Assembly (NCBI GenBank): GCA_027596035.1
Contig: JADGJA010000321.1
Coordinates: 1 to 23,510 of the forward strand
DNA from: Thoreauomyces humboldtii
Taxonomy: Eukaryota > Chytridiomycota > Chytridiomycetes > Spizellomycetales > Powellomycetaceae
Direction of reading: 5' to 3'
DNA length: 23,510 bases
Numbering within the stretch: position 1 is the stretch's first letter; each line of letters opens with the position of its first letter. Shown in pieces: positions 16,504 through 23,510 of the stretch. The notes beneath the pieces are model-generated. The model was not told where the DNA came from, did no database searches, and was given only the letters and a program-made list of their open reading frames with translations. Position numbers and translations under genes: made by a program.

Positions 16504-18553
16504 TCAGAACAACAAAGGGCTATCCAACACCGCGAACCCAGCTGCCACACCACCCTCGTTCGAGTTTGCAGCCTTTGTCCTCATCAAATGTCCGCCGTGC
16601 TCGTTGACGATCACCTTGTCGCCATCGCTGAAGAGGAATGTCACGCTCTCCGTTAGCATCTCCCGGTCACCCAGGTCTTGCCAAAGGTCTTTTCTCTGAT
16701 GCACTTTACCTGATCCAGAGCCCGTATATCCCGAGCTCGCTGATGACCTCTCCCGTGATCAGCTTGCCGTGCCGCACCATGACGTTGGTCAACGGAGGCG
16801 GTCGGATCAGGTCCATCAGAATGAAAGCGTTTCGTTCCACGACGGACAGCTTGGTCAGCTCGGCAGTGATGTCTTCGCCGTAGATGTTGTTGCCTGCACG
16901 CACAAAAGACACCCCCCTTGCCGTCAGCAATCGAGCACCTCCCAGGATCTCTTCCCGTTCAGGGCGTTACCTCCACCCTCCCGCTGCGGCTTCATGACGA
17001 AACGTGCAGGATCGCGCAGAGCCATCTCCACCGCGGCGCGTCCCTCCGGCGTGTCGTCGAGCTCGTACAGTCCCGTGAAGGAAGCGCGAAGCGCCTCCGC
17101 GTCTGCTGCCTTCCGCACGAACCGTTCCAGCATGCCCTTCTTCGAAAGGATCTGCTGCACCTTTTTCGTGCCGGCCAGATGATACGCGATGTTGGGGCAT
17201 TTCACCGCCTTTGAACGCTCGATGAGAAGCCGAGCGTCCCAGTCCTGCACAGAATGAGACCGTGTTGATTGGATGTGCTTACCGATCGATAAACAGCACT
17301 AGGGTACCTTCTTGGATAGGTAATCGGTCGGTGCGTATCCAGCGCGATAGTAGACCACGGCGACCTCGTGTCCCCACATCATCAGCTGCTTGCCGGATCC
17401 TTCCAGAGTGGCATCATCGTTGATCTCCTCCAGTGTGCATCGGATTAACGGGACCTTGTGACTGTATCATCTGTCAGTAAGATGGTCTGTTCCCGACAGC
17501 TGACCGCACGTTGTCAAAACTCAACTCTTCAAAGAGCCTGTATTCAATCCATCGTTGATCGAACGCGTTGCGTTCCCCTGGCTGTACGATCATGACCGCT
17601 ACCGCTCTGAGAAGGATCGACCACGAAGTTTGAGAGAGTTGAACGTCACGTAAAGCGATAATTCCATGCGCAGTGCCCTCACTCTGGCGCAGCATAAAGG
17701 TCCCAAGCCTTTGCGATCCCTCGCGCAATGCTGTGTAGCGACGAGTTTTCAGGGAGCGCGTCCTCTGTGATGTCAGGTGATGGCAAATTTGGATCGTTGA
17801 AGAAGCCCGTGCGCTTCGCCAAGAAGCTGCAATGGGATGATCAGATTCATTGCCATCGCGATGCACGGCCGCGTTCATGGCAGGTAGCGCACACTCACGT
17901 GTGCAGATCGTGGGTGAGGTGTGAGAGACTGGAGAACGAGGAAGCGATGGTGTTGAGTTCGACCTGCTGGATGATGGGTTCTGCGGACGGTTTGTCGATG
18001 CTGACGTGGAGGAGATAATCTGACCGATGAAGACCGAAGCTCACGGGCTGGAGGGCAGGCAACTCGCATAAGGACCGATTCAGAGAAAAAAGGAAGCTTC
18101 CTCAAAGAACTTGCTCGATACGATACCTGAGCAATGCCTTCTTGATGAACATGTCTGTAGATGTCGTAGAGCCTTCCCGTGAAATCGTCGACTTTCGACA
18201 AGCTGTACGCTCCGTCGCATCAGGTCCCATCCGGATTTCGCCTTCTTCGATCCTTTCCCCCAAGATCACCTTTCCATGGTCTCCGTAATGAATGCATGGT
18301 CCCTGGCAACGTTGTGGACGAGCTCGTTGAAGAGCGGCTGGAGATGCAGTGCCTGCTCGAAGGCTTTGCGAGGGAACGGAGATGGGAAGAGAGCGAAGGG
18401 AGCGTGGGTTACAGATGGAATGTCCTTGTCTGCGGTGCGGACCACGAGGCCGTGAGCGAGGGCCCAGTCCACGGCGTGGGTGGTGAGAAGGTTGGAGTTG
18501 CGATCCGAGATAGGGGGAGGGTAATGCGGGAGGGGTGTGCTGATGGTGGACAT
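16504..18553 (-). CDS. GSH2: Glutathione synthetase (eukaryotic type)
   Basis: Nine exons on the minus strand: 18553-18270, 18202-18127, 18047-17899, 17826-17683, 17606-17505, 17461-17308, 17244-16971, 16893-16710, 16627-16504; 496 aa (yeast 491, human 474). Landmarks in order: [62 protein letters not shown] (substrate site), [53 protein letters not shown] joining NNIYGEDI (the ATP/Mg loop), ELGIYGLWI, and the C-terminal loop [20 protein letters not shown]. The enzyme joins gamma-glutamylcysteine to glycine with ATP, the last step of glutathione synthesis, in the cytosol. Exons 5/6 use a GTCAGC donor giving [14 protein letters not shown]. All junctions keep frame. An in-frame ATG lies upstream at 18700, but 18553 fits the family start. 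It is divergent from the coiled-coil gene. Confidence 0.95.
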
Positions 18554-18860
18554 GTTTGCCAAGTATCGATGTATGATGGCCGCCTGACGAAGGAGTCTAC
18601 CGGTACGGTCGTGGTGCCGAGAAGATGACAAATGAGTCACCCCAGGTGGCTGTGCCGTTTCATTGTGTTTTCGATGGCGGCCGCCGTTCTGAGCGGCCAA
18701 TGGGTGGTGTGCGGCAAACCCTTGGGCGTCGCAGTCTGGGCGCCCAGAGCCAGCATATACGCTGGCTATAAGGACACCGCCCGCCTAGACCGCCGCCCTC
18801 CTCACCCACTCAACTCACTTGCAACAAACGACCCATCCTACGGCTATCTTTTATCCTCCG
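18554..18860. promoter_or_regulatory. Divergent promoter with palindromes, CCAAT and TATA-like element
   Basis: 307 bp between glutathione synthetase and the coiled-coil gene. Visible elements on the plus strand: palindrome GGCGGCCGCC (about 18676-18685), CCAAT (18697-18701), a perfect 14-bp palindrome TCTGGGCGCCCAGA (18735-18748), a perfect 7-bp inverted repeat AGCCAGC-ATATAC-GCTGGCT (18748-18767), and CTATAAGG overlapping its right arm (18765-18772), about 90 bp before the ATG at 18861. The two large palindromes touch at base 18748. The arrangement suggests a protein-binding or structured core promoter; that is inference. Confidence 0.55.
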
Positions 18861-19610
18861 ATGCCCTTCGAAAGCGAAATGATTGAGGCGCGGGATCTTC
18901 TGAAGGAGACCACCTACTCTTACCCTCACGTCCACCGACGCGTGAGGCTAGTAGCTGCTGGTACGGCGGCAATCCTGGATGCGATTCCTGGTTCTGTCAC
19001 TGACCCGTATGCTCACGCGGGGTACATCAGTCGCCATTGACAATCTGTTGCGTCAGATGCAAGAGTCTTCGACCAGAGAGGCTGCCCTTGTATCCCTCCA
19101 GAAGACGTTCCAGAAATACAAAAAGACCGAGCAGGAGAGGGCGGTCGCACTGGAGAGTCAGCTCGAAGGGCTCAAGCAGGAAAAGGAGCGTTTGGAACAC
19201 TCCCAGGCCACCACCAAGAAGGACATCGAGGAGAAGGACGCCGCGATCGTGAGGGCCACCGAGAAGATCAAAGAAGCGATAGACGACCTGGAACAAGTTC
19301 GGATGGATCGGGACTGGGTGGCCGCCAAGGCTGAGCAGGTCGAAGGCGATTACGACGCTTTGGCAACGACCGTCGTGAACTCCCTCGTGCAACATGCAAG
19401 CGCTCTCACCAAAGACAAGAAGGTGTCCGAGCTTCTTGCAACACGTTTCCATGGTCTGAGTCTCGGTGAGTTTCTTTACCCTGCTCTCAGATGTGAATTG
19501 CGCACCACTAACACAAGGCGCCCTTTCCAGTCCACAGAGAGGCTCCCCAGCAGGAAACTGTCGCCCAAGCGGCCGAAGAGACTGTCAACGCAGGTCCCTC
19601 TTCCACCTGA
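18861..19610 (+). CDS. Coiled-coil protein, unknown function
   Basis: Three exons: 18861-18960, 19031-19465, 19531-19610; 204 aa. After MPFESEMIEARDLLKETTYS comes a long, strongly charged coiled coil (about residues 45-150: KTFQKYKKTEQERAVALESQ, LKQEKERLEHSQATTKKDIE, EKIKEAIDDLEQVRMDRDWV), then a short conserved-looking segment (VVNSLVQHASALTKDKKVSE, LLATRF) and an Ala/Glu/Gln-rich tail ending GPSST. There is no signal peptide or membrane span. I do not recognise the family; a structural or kinetochore/cytoskeletal role is possible but unsupported. The intron 1 donor is ambiguous: GTACGG at 18961 (70-nt intron) is used, while a GT at 18991 would leave a 40-nt intron and add ten residues in frame. 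It is divergent from glutathione synthetase. Confidence 0.75.
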
Positions 19611-20297
19611 GAGAACGTCGGCCGCCGAGCGCAATGCCACGGACATGGATGGGGTTCTACTTGCTTTGGGACGTTTCTTTGTGACCTTCTTCTTCCATTT
19701 CTCCGTTTCTCTTTGAATGTCAGTCGATCCAACAAATATATTGAGGTGTTGAATCCACCACATACTACCGTGACGCGCTTCCTTCGAGGGGCCACTTTTG
19801 ATGTCTGCCTGTCTCGCCGTGATCTCGACCAAGCGAAACGTAAGGAGGGTTGCCAAAAGAGGGGGGGGGGGGAACCTGTCCAAAAGGGATGCCATTTTCA
19901 TGAAGCGCTGCGCCACTGCGGCTGGATGATGCAAGCGGATCGGACTTTGGTCTCCTGTGCTTGCCACCACCACCCCCTGTCTCTTCGCTGGCTGGCTGTC
20001 CAAAGGGAATCCCATCCATCGATCAGTCGGTCGCAGCCAAACGTCAGAAACCTCCAACGCTCTCCTCTCCTGCCGTTCGCTGCGATAGAAGGAAGGCAAG
20101 GTAGAAGGACAAGAGCACCACCAATTTATACTGCATCTCAACTTTCCCCCATCCCTATCGGAGGCTCCTCTGGTCTCTTCCGGCCCTCTGATCCATCTCA
20201 CAGGGGAGGAGGAAAACGGGAAAAGGAGGAAAGAGGCTTACAACGCACTCTCCCATCCCCACCTCCACCTCACTTCAAGAACGTTGCCTAGTTAGCC
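19611..20297. promoter_or_regulatory. 687-bp intergenic region upstream of the EF-hand gene, with G12 tract
   Basis: Contains the 3' end of the coiled-coil transcript and the promoter of the EF-hand gene. Visible are a run of 12 G (19861-19872), a TATA-like TTTATAC about 170 bp before the ATG at 20298, and a pair of 18-bp imperfect repeats (19876-19893 and 19996-20013). On the minus strand a short frame (20019-19765, 84 codons) contains both repeats as the hexapeptide GIPFGQ. No gene is confidently supported. Confidence 0.4.
19861..19872 (+). repeat. Poly-G tract (12 nt)
   Basis: Twelve consecutive G on the plus strand in non-coding sequence. Such runs are length-unstable and are error-prone in assemblies. 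Confidence 0.8.
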
Positions 20298-23200
20298 ATG
20301 GCCCATGCACCCATAAGCTACCGTCAGGAGGTATATCCACCGCTCCATCCCTCTCTGGCGCACGTCCCTCCGCTAAACAGCTCACTGGTATCATGTCAAC
20401 AGGGAGATCCCTTCGCATCCAATGTCGGCTTCGGTGCGATGAGCAGACTCCCTTCCATAGGATACCCTGACATCAAGCAGGCAAACCTAGGATCCTTCCC
20501 CACGCCAGCCCGAGCTACGGCCGCTGGCAAGTCAGGAACCTACAGCGCACCCGGAGGAAACGCCGTAGCGGTCACCAGGCAGTCCATCCCCCCCACCTCC
20601 CCATTCCAACCCAGCACCAGCAACGACCACTACATCACCACGTTGGCAGCCTCCCAGGACCACCAGCTCCAGCACCTCACAGTGCCCGCTCAAGTGCAGG
20701 ACGTGGAGAACAAGCTCAGAGCTCACGTCTACGCCCATCGCATCCGTGTCGCGGACCTGTTCACGGATTTCGACCATCTGAGATCCACGTACGTCTCGGC
20801 CACCCAGTTCAGGAGATCCATCGGCGCCATGCTTCACAAGGGCGTGTCGAGCCCCCTCACGGAGGCAGAAGTCGAGCTGCTCCTGACTCATTACGACGTG
20901 AGGGGAAACAAGATGATCAAGTGGACGAGCTTCTGCGATTCCATCAATCGAGGTAAACCTTCGAAAGAATGAAGGGAGACGGATTTTATCAAACGCTTGG
21001 CTCACACCGTCTTGCCTATCCCGATAGTTTTCGGAGCGAAACGACTCGAAAACACTCCTACGCAGCAGATCCTCGATCCGAAGCAAGTCGTGAAACATCT
21101 CCGACCTCTTTCTCCCACCTCGGCCACCGTCCTCCATCAGCTCATCGAACGTCTTCGGACTTTCGTCTACTGTCATGGATCCGACGTGAAAACGTGGTTC
21201 AACGACTTTGACAAGCACAACAATGGTGGGTCTGCTGGAACCGATGCTGCATCCCTTTTCTCCACGTGTGACCGAAGAAAATCGAGATTTGCAGGATTCA
21301 TCACCATCAACCAGTTCCGTCGCGGTCTTCCGGCCAATCTCCTGTCGATGAAGGAGCAGGACCTTTTGATCGATCAGTACAGCACGGATTACAGCGTCAA
21401 TTACTTCAAGCTCAACACGGACGTGAATCGAAAATGTATGGGAGACTCTTACCGGGCGTTTCCATTCCTCCTTTCCCTACTTGCATGCTCAACTTTTTGC
21501 CCATTCATTCGATAACGATAGCACGTCGAGTACGACAGCCGGATGCGACGAGCATCGTCGGACCAGCGAGCAATCCGAACTACCGAACGTTGTACGTTCC
21601 CGTGGGGACCGAGGAGCTCATCTACCCGCCGAGGCAGCAGTACGACGCCATGGGTCCCACCGAGGAGGAAGTGGAAGACAAGATCAAGAAACGTATGAGA
21701 AAGACGGATCCCAAGTTCCTATCGCTTGCATCCTGTGCGAACGGCGGCACTGATCCTTCTTTTTTTGGTGCTGCAGATGTGTACAAGGATCGAATAAGAG
21801 TCATCGAGTTCTTCAGGTAACACATCAACCTATACTTTATATATCATCCGACCGTGTCTGAAGGTACCACTGAATATTTGTGTTTCGCAGAGACTATGAC
21901 CGTCACAACAATGGACTGGTGACCGAAGCTCAGGTACATCTTGATCACTGAAGACGACTTCAATGGAAGTGTTGGTTGACACAAGTCCTCCTTTTCGATA
22001 GTTCCGGGCGGGCCTTCGAGTCGCGTCCATCGAACTCAAAGAACCCGAGATCAACGCATTGCTGAACGTCTATCAGGATGGGCAGGGACGGGTGCGATAC
22101 CGACAGTTTTCGGATTCCATCGAACAGGGTACGGATGCTACATAGCCTTTCGAATGCCCAGCGACTCACATGTCTCGCGATCAGTGTTCACCATGAAGGA
22201 CTTGGAAAAGGACCCCTTGCTGGAGGTTGGACCAATACCTCGGGAGCTGCTCGTTCAGGTGCGAATGATTCCTTCGGGAAGCCACGAGAAGCCTAGATCG
22301 TAAGCGGGGAGCTGATCAAACGAGTCGATCCGCAGGGAGCGAACTCTCTTCAGGCAAGCGACGAAGCTCGATGCACGGAGCTGCTAGGTCGTCTGCAGGG
22401 TCTCGTGACAGAGCGTCATCTTCTGCTCGAACCCTTCTTCAAAGACTTCGATATGGTGTGTGCGTGGAAAGGAGACTATCGTTCGCGAGTCTGGGGTACT
22501 TCCTGACACTGAACGTTTCGCGTTCGACTTGCAGTACCTTGGTCAGGGCGTCATCGGTCGCGTCACCCGCTCTCATTTCCATCGACTTTTGTCGAGCATG
22601 AAACTCGACCTGTCGGACAGAGACCTCCACGTTTTGTTCTCGAAGTTCGAGTACACGGAATCGCCCGATCAGATCAACTACGGTGCCTTTTTTAGAGCCA
22701 TTGATCCGGAGAGTGAGTTGTATCACACACATTTCGTGTAAGCACTCCATTGATCTTCTGACATACGTTTCCGTTCCCTCAAACAGCCTACGCAGCCTAC
22801 GCATCACCCAACACCGGCACCCGACCTCGTCTTCCACCACCGACCTCTCTAACCGACGACTTTTTGACCGCTCGTCCTCCGACCCACACCGCACCGCAAC
22901 CTCCCCTCGCACCCTCCACACCCCACATCACGGACCTCCTGTCGGTCCTCAGAACCTTCACCCTGCAGAACCGGATCCGGATCTCGGAGCAGTTCCGGGA
23001 CGCGGACAAGCTGAGGAGCTACAGCATCCCTCGCGCCGAGTTCATCAGGGGAGTCCACAGGATCGGCGTGCCGGGCGTGTCGGTCGCGGCTCTGGACGTG
23101 ATCGCGGACGCGTACGAGGATCCGAAGAAGGAGGGGTGTTGCAGGTGGAAGCGGTTCGAGGAGGATGTTGAGAAGGGTGAGTTCATCCAAAATCAGACCG

Positions 23201-23470
23201 CCGGTTACTCAATGGGTCCACAGGAAAGAAAACAGCTGATCGGAGTGAGCGGGGTATCTTTCTTTTTTTCAAGTGTTTGGTGAGAAACATCTGGAGGATC
23301 GTCCCATGTTCGTTCCATCTCAGTTGATGGATCAGCCGGATCCGTTCTTGACGAGCTCGAGGTTGGCGTACGACGAGGAGGCACAGCTTTCGGACACTTT
23401 GAACATGATCAGAGATTTCTTGAGGGTTAGACAGACGTGCGTCAAGCCGTTCTTCAAGGATTTCGACAAG
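20298..23470 (+). CDS. Tandem EF-hand-repeat protein (3' end outside window)
   Basis: At least 12 exons: 20298-20952, 21028-21225, 21295-21435, 21522-21692, 21777-21816, 21891-21933, 22002-22128, 22185-22258, 22336-22455, 22535-22712, 22787-23176, 23274-23470; 778 aa before the window ends in an intron. Residues 1-135 are Ser/Pro-rich and probably disordered. Then come units of about 95-150 aa, each opening with a helix and F-x-D-[FY]-D: TDFDHLRSTYVSATQF (157-171), NDFDKHNNGFITINQF (277-292), RDYDRHNNGLVTEAQF (402-417), KDFDMYLGQ (519-527), RDADKLRSYSIPRAEF (653-668), KDFDK (last). Each is followed by a degenerate second EF-like half (e.g. QGRVRYRQFSDSIE). Three units end in V-F-x4-L-E-x2-P. 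EF-hands bind calcium, but several loops here are degenerate. Such arrays occur in flagellated protists, so a flagellar or calcium-signalling role is possible; the exact family is not recognised. Confidence 0.85.
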
Positions 23471-23510
23471 GTGAGGCTCTTGTTGTTGAAGATCCGCCCG
23501 TCCCCTCCCC

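Noticed and set aside
19476..20201. 241-codon minus-strand frame
   Set aside because: It overlaps the coiled-coil gene's last exon and the EF-hand promoter region, shows no motif and has repetitive composition.
1..23510. Prokaryotic-type systems (operons, CRISPR arrays, insertion sequences, prophage)
   Set aside because: All genes are spliced eukaryotic genes; no repeat arrays, transposase frames or long terminal repeats were found.

Overview
This is nuclear DNA of a eukaryote with compact, intron-rich genes. About 52 spliceosomal introns can be placed, all GT-AG and roughly 50-100 nt long. The gene set is fungus-like: Pho88/SND3, SPC24, the GINS subunit SLD5, and a eukaryotic-type glutathione synthetase. 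It also holds a ciliary gene, the dynein-2 intermediate chain WDR34/DYNC2I2. Retrograde intraflagellar transport genes are absent from non-flagellated fungi, so the best guess is a zoosporic (chytrid-like or blastocladialean) fungus. That is an inference from gene content; another flagellated lineage is not excluded.

Left part (1-7300): GMPPA-like sugar nucleotidyltransferase (+); isochorismatase-like hydrolase (-); Pho88/SND3 ER targeting factor (+) with a 9-nt microexon; a small predicted secreted protein (+); then SLD5 (-) and SPC24 (+), which are divergent and share a 337-bp promoter region with an ACGCGT box.

Middle (7313-13790): cytosolic threonyl-tRNA synthetase (-, 7 exons); a short TLDc-domain gene (+, 3 exons); WDR34 (-, 9 exons); then an 833-bp gene-free stretch with a cluster of small inverted repeats.

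Right part (13790-23510): an unrecognised 822-aa Gln-rich, probably nuclear protein (-); glutathione synthetase (-, 9 exons); a coiled-coil protein (+); and a long EF-hand-repeat gene (+, at least 12 exons) that runs off the window. Glutathione synthetase and the coiled-coil gene are divergent, and their shared promoter region carries abutting palindromes next to a TATA-like element.

The genes are mostly unrelated housekeeping functions: sugar-nucleotide metabolism, ER targeting, replication, kinetochore, translation, glutathione synthesis. WDR34 fits a flagellated zoospore. The EF-hand array is the least explained item: its ~100-residue units share a fixed-spacing linker motif and phase-1 introns at the unit boundaries, which points to exon-level tandem duplication. 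Exon coordinates come from splice signals plus reading-frame and protein-family continuity; no transcript was available.
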